Translations under genes and position numbers: made by a program
The notes under the pieces: model-generated
The model's database searches: none
What the model was told of the DNA's origin: nothing
Seen by the model: the letters and a program-made list of their open reading frames with translations, nothing else
Shown: one piece after another, positions 1 to 7,258 of the stretch
Position numbering within the stretch: the stretch's first letter is position 1
Layout: each line of letters begins with the position of its first letter
Assembly (NCBI GenBank): GCA_902761345.1
Contig: CACWKD010000006.1
Span: forward strand, 1-42,754
Length of the DNA: 42,754 nt
From: an uncultured Ruminococcus sp.
GTDB taxonomy: Bacteria; Bacillota; Clostridia; Oscillospirales; Acutalibacteraceae
Reading direction: 5' to 3'

Positions 1-2
1 TT

Positions 3-512
3 GAGCATACAAACAAAAACCTTGACAGCGGAAGAATAAAGCTTTTCAAACAAGGCGTTAATGTCATTAAACATCACCCTGTTTTTGGCGTTGGCAAGGG
101 TAATATTATTTATTACGGAAACCGCTACAATGACGATAAGATGAAATACACCGACTTCCACAATGGCTACCTTACAATTATAGTATGTTCGGGATTTATA
201 GGGTTTGCGCTGTTTATGGGGTTTGCGGTCTGTCTGGGATTCAGAATGTTCAAAGGACTATTTTCTCTTAAACCGCCCATACTTCGTGACATCTACCCCT
301 GTCTTGCGTCTTTCATTTCGTCATACTGTATATATGCGTTATTTGAAAAAACAATGATTTTTGAAGTATCGTTTATGGTAGCATTCTTCTGGCTTATTTT
401 AGGATATGCGGCAGTATGCTTATGCAGATATGAGGACGATGATTACAAAGTGTATGCGTTTTCTTCAATGGAGCTTTTTAATAAAAATAAGAATATATTA
501 TCAACTAAGTGA
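3..512 (+). CDS. O-antigen ligase-like membrane protein, C-terminal part
   Basis: The frame is open from the left window edge to the TGA at 510-512, so this is the last 169 residues of a longer protein; the start lies outside. The visible part begins with a soluble stretch carrying the HPVFGVG motif (residues about 25-31 of the fragment) and an HNGY motif. Both are typical of the conserved periplasmic loop of Wzy_C-type O-antigen ligases and polymerases. Two or three hydrophobic segments and a charged tail follow. The family transfers or polymerises lipid-linked glycans at the outer face of the membrane. In a Gram-positive cell that would mean capsule, exopolysaccharide or wall glycan. The stop lies 14 bases before the next start, so it may be co-transcribed with the Lrp gene. 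Family assignment is fairly safe; the glycan is unknown. Confidence 0.7.
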   Translation, partial: EHTNKNLDSGRIKLFKQGVNVIKHHPVFGVGKGNIIYYGNRYNDDKMKYTDFHNGYLTIIVCSGFIGFALFMGFAVCLGFRMFKGLFSLKPPILRDIYPCLASFISSYCIYALFEKTMIFEVSFMVAFFWLILGYAAVCLCRYEDDDYKVYAFSSMELFNKNKNILSTK

Positions 513-526
513 AAGGAGAGATTTTT

Positions 527-1012
527 ATGAAAAATCGTTTATTAACATTATTACAGGAGAACTGCAAGTTCACAGAAAAAGAGCTTGCCGTTATGCTTGA
601 TACAACCGAGGACGTAATTCACGCACAGATAGAGGAGTTTGAACAGCAGGGCATTATCGCAGGCTACAAAGCTCTTATTAACTGGGAGAAAGTACCCGGC
701 GCAGATGTAAACGCTCTTATCGAGTTAAAGGTAACTCCAAAGCGTGATAAAGGATTTGACGAGATAGCGCAGAGAGTAATGTCATTTGAAGAGGTTGAGG
801 GCGTATACCTTATGGCAGGCGATTATGACCTTGCCGTATTTGTAAAGGGACACTCCATACAGGATATAGCTATGTTTGTAGCAAAAAGGCTCTCTCCGCT
901 TGAATCGGTGCTGTCTGCAAGCACACACTTCATTCTTACTAAATATAAGTCTAACAATGTCGATCTGCAGAACTTTACCTCCGACACAGACGGAAGGGAA
1001 TGTGTGGTATAA
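527..1012 (+). CDS. Lrp/AsnC family transcriptional regulator
   Basis: 161 residues. The N-terminal part (about 1-50) is a winged helix-turn-helix with the Lrp pattern of a terminating helix, KELAVML and an ITAGYKA-like turn (IIAGYKA). The C-terminal part (about 65-145) has the RAM/AsnC effector-binding fold with the GDYDLAVFVKG strand-loop. The start is set at ATG 527 because AAAGGAGAG lies 8 bases upstream; an in-frame GTG at 509 would sit inside or before that site. The gene abuts the following aminotransferase with no gap (TAA at 1010-1012, ATG at 1013), so it probably senses an amino acid and controls the aminotransferase operon. Which amino acid cannot be read from sequence. Confidence 0.92.
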   Translation: MKNRLLTLLQENCKFTEKELAVMLDTTEDVIHAQIEEFEQQGIIAGYKALINWEKVPGADVNALIELKVTPKRDKGFDEIAQRVMSFEEVEGVYLMAGDYDLAVFVKGHSIQDIAMFVAKRLSPLESVLSASTHFILTKYKSNNVDLQNFTSDTDGRECVV

Positions 1013-2209
1013 ATGAATTACGATCGCTTTCTAAACAGTAAAATCACATCAACTAAACCCTCGGGTATCAGAAAGTTTTTTGATATTGCAAACGAAATGG
1101 ACAACGTAATTTCGCTTAGTATCGGGGAGCCTGATTTTCAGACACCATGGCATATCAGAGAACAGGGTATCAACTCTCTTGAAATGGGAAAAACATGGTA
1201 CACACCAAACAGAGGACTTTCAGCTTTATGTATGGAGATATGCCGTTATTTTGAGAGAAGATTTGGCGTAAGCTACCGTTCGGATACAGACGTGCTTGTA
1301 ACGGTAGGCGGTTCGGAAGCAATAGACTGCGCTCTCAGATGTATGGTCGGAGAGGGTGACGAGGTACTTATACCTCAGCCGTCTTTTGTCTGTTATGAGC
1401 CGCTTACAGCTATGACAGGCGCTGCTCCCGTTATCATTGAAACAAAGGCTGAGAATGAGTTCAGACTTACACCCGAGGAGATCGAAGAAAAGGTTACGGA
1501 CAAAACAAAACTGCTTATTCTCCCCTACCCTAACAACCCAACAGGCGGTTCTATGAGAAAAGAGGATTACGAGGCTATTGCGCCTGTAATCGAAAAGTAT
1601 GATCTTATGGTACTGTCAGACGAAATATACGCAGAGCTTTCCTACGGAGAACAGCCGCCTGTTTCGTTTGCTTCTATTAAAGGTATGCAGGAGAGGACGA
1701 TTGTAGTCAGCGGATTTTCAAAAGCATACGCTATGACAGGCTGGAGATTGGGATATGCTTTAGGTCCTAAGGACATACTCGCGCAGATGATAAAACTCCA
1801 CCAGTACGCAATTATGAGCGCGCCTACTACCGCACAGTATGCAGCTATTGAGGCTCTGAGAAACGGCGACAGCGATATAAAACATATGCGTGAACAGTAT
1901 GATATGAGAAGACGTCTTATTGTAAGTTCATTTAACGATATGGGACTTTCCTGCTTTGAACCGAGGGGTGCGTTCTATGTATTTCCGTGCATAAAATCAA
2001 CAGGTATGACCTCGGAGGAATTTGCAACTAAGCTGCTTATGACAAAACACGTTGCAGTCGTTCCGGGTAATGCGTTTGGAGAAAGCGGCGAGGGCTTTAT
2101 CAGAGTATCCTACTCCTATTCCCTCAATCACATTAAAGAAGCACTTGACAGGATCAAGGCATTCATTACAGAGATAAAAGATAATGCAAACGATAGATCA
2201 GGCGCTTGA
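1013..2209 (+). CDS. PLP-dependent aminotransferase, class I/II
   Basis: 398 residues, the usual length for fold-type I aspartate/aromatic aminotransferases. Visible landmarks are SLSIGEPDF near 35-42, NNPTGG at 174-179 with the cofactor-contacting Asn, SDEIYAELSYG at 202-212 with the Asp that pairs with the pyridine nitrogen, and SGFSKAYAMTGWRLG at 233-247, where Lys237 is the predicted Schiff-base lysine. The family moves an amino group between an amino acid and a 2-oxo acid in the cytoplasm. Substrate (aspartate, aromatic or branched) is not resolvable. It follows the Lrp gene directly and overlaps the DUF4186 gene by 26 bases, giving a three-gene coupled unit. The ribosome binding site GGAAGGGA lies inside the end of the Lrp gene. 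Confidence 0.93.
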   Translation: MNYDRFLNSKITSTKPSGIRKFFDIANEMDNVISLSIGEPDFQTPWHIREQGINSLEMGKTWYTPNRGLSALCMEICRYFERRFGVSYRSDTDVLVTVGGSEAIDCALRCMVGEGDEVLIPQPSFVCYEPLTAMTGAAPVIIETKAENEFRLTPEEIEEKVTDKTKLLILPYPNNPTGGSMRKEDYEAIAPVIEKYDLMVLSDEIYAELSYGEQPPVSFASIKGMQERTIVVSGFSKAYAMTGWRLGYALGPKDILAQMIKLHQYAIMSAPTTAQYAAIEALRNGDSDIKHMREQYDMRRRLIVSSFNDMGLSCFEPRGAFYVFPCIKSTGMTSEEFATKLLMTKHVAVVPGNAFGESGEGFIRVSYSYSLNHIKEALDRIKAFITEIKDNANDRSGA

Positions 2210-2540
2210 AAAGCTTAACCGCTCCAAATTCCGTTCGAGATTCAAGCTCACTGCCGAGGATATAGAGTACATAGATAAAAAGGGCATGGACACTATCGAA
2301 CGTCACGCAAGGGATTTTATCCGTGACAGGCTTGCACCTCAAAATATCCCCAATGACGGCAAACAAACTCCTATGAGAGGACACCCTGTATTCAAAGCAC
2401 AGCATGCCTGCGCCTGCTGCTGCAGAGGTTGTCTTAACAAATGGTACAGAGTACCTATGAATACTCAGCTTACACAAGTACAGCAGGATAAAATCGTCAG
2501 GCTGTTAATGGAATGGATAAGAAGGCAGGTGCGGAAATAG
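2184..2540 (+). CDS. DUF4186 family protein
   Basis: 118 residues, matching my recollection of the DUF4186 pattern: an N-terminal RSKFRSRFKLTAED block, an ERHARDFIRDRLAP block, then NDGKQTPMRGHPVF and a Cys-rich QHACACCCRGCLNKW segment around residues 74-88, and a basic C-terminus. The four close cysteines and nearby His suggest a metal site, but that is inference. The start ATG lies inside the aminotransferase gene, 26 bases before its stop, so translation is probably coupled. No function is established that I know of. Association with an amino-acid regulator and aminotransferase may hint at amino-acid metabolism. No membrane segments or signal peptide. Confidence 0.8.
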   Translation: MQTIDQALEKLNRSKFRSRFKLTAEDIEYIDKKGMDTIERHARDFIRDRLAPQNIPNDGKQTPMRGHPVFKAQHACACCCRGCLNKWYRVPMNTQLTQVQQDKIVRLLMEWIRRQVRK

Positions 2541-2551
2541 GAGCTTTTTTC

Positions 2552-2738
2552 AGTGTGGAGTGATGTGGTAGTTGTTAGTCCAAAGTCCAAAATTCAAAGT
2601 CCAAAATTCAAAGTTCAAAGCTCAAAGAACCAATTCAACTAACAACTTATAACTTTGAACTAACAGCTCCATTCCTCACTCCTAATTCAAACAACTCCAC
2701 ACTCCACTCTCCAAACTCCACACTTACAACAACTCCAC
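2552..2738. repeat. Low-complexity intergenic repeat block with inverted arms
   Basis: A strand-asymmetric stretch rich in CAAAGT/CAAAAT words. It holds two exact copies of a 14-base unit (2581-2594 and 2595-2608), followed by shortened copies to 2627. Parts of it are inverted: AGTGTGGAGT at 2552-2561 is complementary to ACTCCACACT at 2694-2703, AGTTGTTAGT at 2570-2579 to 2638-2647, and AGTTCAAAG at 2612-2620 to 2653-2661. The right half repeats CTCCAC words. No ORF of note lies here. The block may fold in RNA or DNA; its role is unknown. Confidence 0.7.
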
Positions 2739-2764
2739 ACTTGAAAAAAAGGTGGTACTTCACT

Positions 2765-3589
2765 ATGGGAAAAATCATTGATACGCACGTTCATATCGGC
2801 AATATGATAGATTTCGTAATGACTGAGGAAATGGTGCTTTACTCAATGGAAAGGTACAGTATTGATTTCTCGCTCATCTCTAATATTGAGGCGGCAGAAT
2901 TTGACCATTTCGGCAGACCCGTACCAAAAAATCTCCAAAAAAGTCAAAGCGAACTGCTCAATCAAACTCTCAGCGTTGCACGCAGACACCCCGATAAATT
3001 GGGCGTACTCGTGTGGCTTAAAATATCAAGCGAACAGCCCAACGATGAATTTGAGGATATCTTAAAAAACAACCTTGACATTATCTATGGCTTTAAGCTG
3101 CACCCATTTCATTCAAGAGTTGCACCCGACAACAAACGTCTTGAACCATACTATACTCTTGCGTCAAAATACTCTCTCCCTGTCGTTTCTCATACAGGCG
3201 GTTGTGAGGAGGCTATGTCCGTACACCTATACAATGCCGCAAAAGCACACCCCAACATAAATTTTGTTATGGTTCATATGGATCTCGGCACAGATAACAA
3301 ACAGGCTCTATCCTATTTGGGTCTTTTGCCGAATTTGTACGGCGATACAACATGGGTACCCGTCTGCACTACATCAGAAGCAATAAAGCGTTACGGAAGC
3401 AGTAAGATCGTATTCGGCTCGGATAATCCGATAGACGGACGTGACACATATCTGCACAACAAAACAGGCGACAGATCGCTTTATCAGGAGTACTTTAACG
3501 AATTCAAAAAGAGCGTTACACAAGATGATTACGACAATATAATGTATAAAAATGCTCAAAAAATATTTGGCATTAAACTTTTGACTTAA
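2765..3589 (+). CDS. Amidohydrolase family metal-dependent hydrolase
   Basis: 274 residues, in the size range of the short amidohydrolase-2 type TIM-barrel enzymes. Likely metal and catalytic positions are His8 and His10 in DTHVHIG, Lys111 in GFKLHPFHSR, His143 in VSHTGG, His171 in MVHMD and Asp220 in FGSDNPID. This is the order seen in TIM-barrel metal hydrolases and decarboxylases of the family. Cytoplasmic, no signal peptide. The start is placed at ATG 2765 because AGGTGG lies about 9 bases upstream; the in-frame TTG at 2741 has no such site. It is isolated, with the repeat block upstream and the mgtE promoter downstream. Substrate unknown. Confidence 0.82.
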   Translation: MGKIIDTHVHIGNMIDFVMTEEMVLYSMERYSIDFSLISNIEAAEFDHFGRPVPKNLQKSQSELLNQTLSVARRHPDKLGVLVWLKISSEQPNDEFEDILKNNLDIIYGFKLHPFHSRVAPDNKRLEPYYTLASKYSLPVVSHTGGCEEAMSVHLYNAAKAHPNINFVMVHMDLGTDNKQALSYLGLLPNLYGDTTWVPVCTTSEAIKRYGSSKIVFGSDNPIDGRDTYLHNKTGDRSLYQEYFNEFKKSVTQDDYDNIMYKNAQKIFGIKLLT

Positions 3590-3605
3590 AAATTCTTCTA
3601 TACTA

Positions 3606-3634
3606 TTGACAAACAGTAAAAATAGGTTTAATCT
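3606..3634 (+). promoter_or_regulatory. Sigma-A promoter for mgtE
   Basis: TTGACA at 3606-3611, a 17-base spacer, and TAATCT at 3629-3634. It lies directly upstream of the M-box leader, as expected for a riboswitch-controlled transcript starting near 3641. Confidence 0.75.
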
Positions 3635-3650
3635 ATTAATAGATAAAACA

Positions 3651-3799
3651 AATTATCGGTAGGTAAGGCTACCACAGGGATACGGGTTGCTGCCGCAAAG
3701 TAGTGGAGACACTATACGCAGGTCAACAGGCTGCATCGAATTAAGGTGTAACTTAATGCAATTTCATCGCCCTGTGAAGCTAAAGCTTGAACGATCATT
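3651..3799 (+). ncRNA. M-box (ykoK) magnesium riboswitch
   Basis: The leader contains the M-box hallmarks in order: GGTAGGTAAGGCTACC at 3658-3673, GGGATACGG, GCTGCCGCAAAG, a GGAGAC segment, the strongly conserved GGTCAACAGGCTGCATCG at 3721-3738, and the closing GCTAAAGCTTGA. A closing stem pairs 3651-3658 with 3792-3799 with one mismatch. M-box RNAs bind several Mg2+ ions and compact, which favours the downstream terminator. Genomic context fits exactly: the next gene is mgtE. Confidence 0.9.
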
Positions 3800-3841
3800 T
3801 TGACCGTTGGTCTGCGGACATTTATGTGCTTATAGACTTTT

Positions 3842-3882
3842 GCCTTGCCCCTATAAATACGGGAGCAAGGCTTTTTATTTTT
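3842..3882 (+). terminator. Riboswitch-controlled intrinsic terminator
   Basis: GCCTTGC at 3842-3848 pairs with GCAAGGC at 3865-3871, with an inner CCC/GGG and a single bulged A. It is followed by TTTTTATTTTT. It sits between the M-box and the mgtE ribosome binding site, so it is the likely expression platform that stops transcription at high Mg2+. Confidence 0.85.
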
Positions 3883-3896
3883 CGGAGGTGGTTTCA

Positions 3897-5303
3897 ATGA
3901 ATGAAGAAAAAAAGGAACTAAATATGGAAATCGAACAGATAGCCGAACAGGTACCCGAATACATCTCCGAACGAAAATACGCCGAACTAAAAGATATTCT
4001 CATCGAGATGAACCCTGCCGACATCGGCGATCTCATGGAGGAACTTCCACATCAAAGTCTTCCTGTTGTATACCGTCTGCTGCCCAAAGAGCTTGCGGCT
4101 GAGGTGTTCGTTTATATTGACCCCGATACTCAGGAACAGCTTATAAAAACTTTCAGCGACAGCGAGCTTAAAGAGGTTATCGACGAGTTGTATGTCGATG
4201 ATACTGTTGACCTTATCGAAGAAATGCCCGCCTCTGTCGTAAAGCGTATCCTCAAACACACCGACAAGGATATGCGTGAGGAAATAAACAGAATTCTAAA
4301 ATACCCTAAAGACAGCGCAGGCTCTGTTATGACAACAGAGTATGTCGATCTCAAAAAGAACCTTACTGTCGAGGACGCTTTTTTAAGAATAAGACGTACC
4401 GCAGTTGATAAGGAAACGATCTACACCTGCTATGTGACGGACGAGAACAGAAAGCTCATAGGACTTGTAACGGTCAAGGATCTTTTACTCTCGGATTACA
4501 GCGAAAAAATCTCTGATATAATGGAGACTAACATAATCTATGTAAATACAACAGATGACCAAGAGTATGTTGCAAATATGTTCACAAAGTACGACTTCTC
4601 CACTATACCCGTAGTAGACGCAGAGGAAAGGCTTGTAGGTATCGTAACGTTCGATGACGCTATGGACGTCCTCCTTGACGAAACAACAGAGGATATTGAG
4701 AAAATGGCGGCTATCTCTCAGACCGACAACGAAAAACCATACCTGAAAATGTCTGCTTTTGAATTATGGAAAAAACGTATTCCGTGGCTTTTGCTGCTTA
4801 TGATCTCGGCAACATTTACGGGAATGATTATCTCCTCTTTTGAGGAAGCGCTGTCAAGCTTTGTTGTGCTTACTTCGTTTATCCCAATGCTTATGGATAC
4901 AGGCGGAAACACAGGCAGCCAGTCGTCTGTTACAATTATAAGAAGTATCTCACTCGGCGATATTGAATTTAAAAACCTGCCCGCTGTTATCTGGAAAGAA
5001 ATAAGAGTTGCTGTTCTCTGCGGAGTAACTCTTGCAATAACCAATTTTGCAAAACTTATGATCGTTGATAAGCTTATATTCGGCAATGATCAAATAACCG
5101 CCTCGGTTGCTTTTGTAGTATGTTCAACGCTTGTAATGACTGTACTCTGCGCAAAGGTTATCGGCTGCACGCTGCCTATGCTTGCAAAAAAAATCGGATT
5201 TGACCCTGCTGTAATGGCAAGTCCTTTCATAACAACGATAGTAGACGCAGTATCGCTTGTAGTTTATTTCAGAATTGCTACTGCTTGTCTGCATATAGGA
5301 TAA
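3897..5303 (+). CDS. mgtE: Magnesium transporter MgtE
   Basis: 468 residues with the complete MgtE layout. The acidic MgtE N domain covers about residues 15-140, a pair of CBS domains about 145-265, a connecting helix follows, and five membrane helices run from about 295 to the end. The signature MDTGGNTGSQSS is at about 333-344, in the second helix region that lines the ion pore. The channel admits Mg2+ and is closed when cytosolic Mg2+ binds between the N and CBS domains. The start is ATG 3897 with GGAGGTGG upstream; the longer frame from 3807 runs through the terminator and is not used. Control is by the M-box and terminator just upstream. A terminator follows the stop. Confidence 0.96.
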   Translation: MNEEKKELNMEIEQIAEQVPEYISERKYAELKDILIEMNPADIGDLMEELPHQSLPVVYRLLPKELAAEVFVYIDPDTQEQLIKTFSDSELKEVIDELYVDDTVDLIEEMPASVVKRILKHTDKDMREEINRILKYPKDSAGSVMTTEYVDLKKNLTVEDAFLRIRRTAVDKETIYTCYVTDENRKLIGLVTVKDLLLSDYSEKISDIMETNIIYVNTTDDQEYVANMFTKYDFSTIPVVDAEERLVGIVTFDDAMDVLLDETTEDIEKMAAISQTDNEKPYLKMSAFELWKKRIPWLLLLMISATFTGMIISSFEEALSSFVVLTSFIPMLMDTGGNTGSQSSVTIIRSISLGDIEFKNLPAVIWKEIRVAVLCGVTLAITNFAKLMIVDKLIFGNDQITASVAFVVCSTLVMTVLCAKVIGCTLPMLAKKIGFDPAVMASPFITTIVDAVSLVVYFRIATACLHIG

Positions 5304-5309
5304 AAAATT

Positions 5310-5340
5310 CTCCCTGAGCATTTTCAGGGAGATTTCTTTT
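5310..5340. terminator. Bidirectional intrinsic terminator
   Basis: CTCCCTGA at 5310-5317 pairs with TCAGGGAG at 5324-5331. T-rich sequence follows on the plus strand, and an A-run (5302-5307) makes a U-tract for the minus strand. It separates the convergent mgtE and the GT39-like gene. Confidence 0.85.
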
Positions 5341-7087
5341 AGTTCAAACGGAATACATAATAATTATTCACTATATCATAAGGCGTATTCAGATCCATAA
5401 GCAGCTTTTTAGCCTTGTTGTTAATTACAAGAGTACTGTAAAGATCTATCTGTGCAATATTAGTAGTATAGAATGTTGTTTCGGAGTTGATGTCACGGAT
5501 TACAAATATAGACTTCTGATTTGCGTCAATAATATCGGGTATACCAATATGAATATTGCCGTAGGTCATAATCTTACTATCGACATTCTCTACCTCGTTT
5601 GCTACTACTTCAGGCTCTACTCTCAAACCGTACAAAGTGATAAGACCTGCATTATAAGTTGCGGTATAGTCAACATAAATCTGGTAGTCGGCATATTCTT
5701 CATCATCAAAGGTTTCGCAAAGTTCAAGCAAATCATAGTCGAAGTATGCAAGAGCCTTGTTCTCCTCAGCAAAGTTACCGCTGAACAGATAATATGTGTA
5801 ACTGCCGAAATTATAAAGATACAGCAGTGCAAACAATCCGCAAAGAACATATCTTTTGTATCCCCACAGCTTTGAGAACAGGTACGCAAGAAGAAGCGCA
5901 AATGAGAAATATACAGCATTGTAACGGTAAATAGCAACCTGTTCAAGGAAAAACATCGGGTATGTCATAGCAAGCATATAGAAAACCATAAGCACTTCAA
6001 AAGAGAACTCTTTTTTCTTGAACGTATAATATATTGCAAATCCCAGCATTGCAAAAAATCCTATAAACAGAAGTATCTGTGATACGCTGATCTTATACTC
6101 AAAGAAATGCAGAATATTCTGATAGAATACACCGTACTTATCATCAGCCATAAAGTCGTACTGGTCGTAGCTTGTAAGAGTGTTGAGATTTCGCATTAAA
6201 TCTGCAAAACTAAATCCCTGCCACTCAATTTCATTTAAACGTCCTGCCGACGCATTAGTAAAGCTTACAGGGCCTATATTAAAGCTTGGAATTACACCCA
6301 CTACTACGAACAGGTACATAACGATAGGAGAAGCAACTAAAATCGCACTAAAGAATATCGCACCGACCTGCTTAATGTTGATCTTCTTAAAAATAAACGA
6401 ATATATTATGGCAAGTACCGCAAACACAGGGAGCATCATTACTGCAAGAATGTATGAATACATCGTTACACCAAATGTAATTCCGCTTGCAAAAGCATAT
6501 TTCATTTTCTGCGTTTTTATGAGTTTAACGTAGAAATACAAGAACATAACAAGCATAGGAAGCATAGCGTTACAGTCGAATGCCCATCTTTCGGACATCA
6601 GAAACAGCGGCATAATATCTATAACAGCAGCCGTAATAAGCGAACAATTTAAGCCGAACATTTCATACGCAGCTTTTGTACCGAATATCAGCAGAATAGC
6701 ACCGAATATTACAGATACCACACGCAGACTAAACACGCTGTATCCGATTATCTTTGAAATGAATACTGCAATATAAACGTACAGACTGCTCTGTCCTGAG
6801 CCTGCGTTATTAAAATATATCGGCATTGAAACTCCGTAACGGTCAGTACCGAAGTTTGTCAGCGCCCAGGTGTTGTAACCCATTGATACCTCGTCAATGT
6901 GCAGACCTTTAGGAAGTTCCGTAATACCGATAAGTCTTGTCAAAAGAAAGATTATACCGATTATCGTAAAGTAAAGATAAAGCCATTTATGTTCCTTTAC
7001 GCTTGCGAGAAAACTTTTCCACAAATTCTTTATTCTCTGTGAAAAAGCCTGCTTCTCTTTTTTTTCCTTAGTTTCAGTTTTATCCAT
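5339..7087 (-). CDS. GT39-like membrane glycosyltransferase
   Basis: 582 residues. A basic cytoplasmic N-terminus of about 35 residues precedes a first membrane helix, then an extracytoplasmic loop with GLHIDEVSMGYNTW. The Asp-Glu pair there matches the catalytic acidic motif in the first loop of PMT/ArnT-type (GT-C fold) enzymes. About ten or more hydrophobic segments follow to about residue 420, and a soluble C-terminal region of about 150 residues ends the protein. Such enzymes use polyprenyl-phosphate sugars at the outer membrane face. The acceptor is unknown. GGTGAG stands in front of the ATG. It has its own promoter and is separate from the amylases upstream. The family is likely; the exact Pfam family should be confirmed. 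Confidence 0.75.
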   Translation of the reverse strand: MDKTETKEKKEKQAFSQRIKNLWKSFLASVKEHKWLYLYFTIIGIIFLLTRLIGITELPKGLHIDEVSMGYNTWALTNFGTDRYGVSMPIYFNNAGSGQSSLYVYIAVFISKIIGYSVFSLRVVSVIFGAILLIFGTKAAYEMFGLNCSLITAAVIDIMPLFLMSERWAFDCNAMLPMLVMFLYFYVKLIKTQKMKYAFASGITFGVTMYSYILAVMMLPVFAVLAIIYSFIFKKINIKQVGAIFFSAILVASPIVMYLFVVVGVIPSFNIGPVSFTNASAGRLNEIEWQGFSFADLMRNLNTLTSYDQYDFMADDKYGVFYQNILHFFEYKISVSQILLFIGFFAMLGFAIYYTFKKKEFSFEVLMVFYMLAMTYPMFFLEQVAIYRYNAVYFSFALLLAYLFSKLWGYKRYVLCGLFALLYLYNFGSYTYYLFSGNFAEENKALAYFDYDLLELCETFDDEEYADYQIYVDYTATYNAGLITLYGLRVEPEVVANEVENVDSKIMTYGNIHIGIPDIIDANQKSIFVIRDINSETTFYTTNIAQIDLYSTLVINNKAKKLLMDLNTPYDIVNNYYVFRLN

Positions 7088-7124
7088 TATCTCACCTCAG
7101 TAATATGTACAAATTTATTCTATA

Positions 7125-7154
7125 ATTATAACATATTACAGAGGGTTTTGTCTA
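7125..7154 (-). promoter_or_regulatory. Promoter of the GT39-like gene
   Basis: Read on the minus strand: TAGACA (7154-7149), 18-base spacer, and TATAAT (7130-7125) preceded by TG, an extended -10. It lies about 40 bases upstream of the start codon. Confidence 0.65.
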
Positions 7155-7195
7155 TACATATTTAAAAGTTATAAAAAAGTTCACTTTTCATTATA

Positions 7196-7230
7196 CAAAA
7201 GAAAAGCTGAGGTTTTTACACCGCAGCCTT
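7196..7230 (-). terminator. Intrinsic terminator after the first amylase gene
   Basis: On the minus strand GCTGCGG (7227-7221) pairs with CCTCAGC (7212-7206) with one mismatch, and TTTTCTTTTG follows. It lies 30-60 bases downstream of the amylase stop codon. Confidence 0.7.
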
Positions 7231-7258
7231 CCTTTAAATATATTAACAGGAGTGATAA

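Noticed and set aside
3807-3896. MgtE extension to 3807
   Set aside because: This segment is the riboswitch terminator region; the ribosome binding site is directly before 3897.
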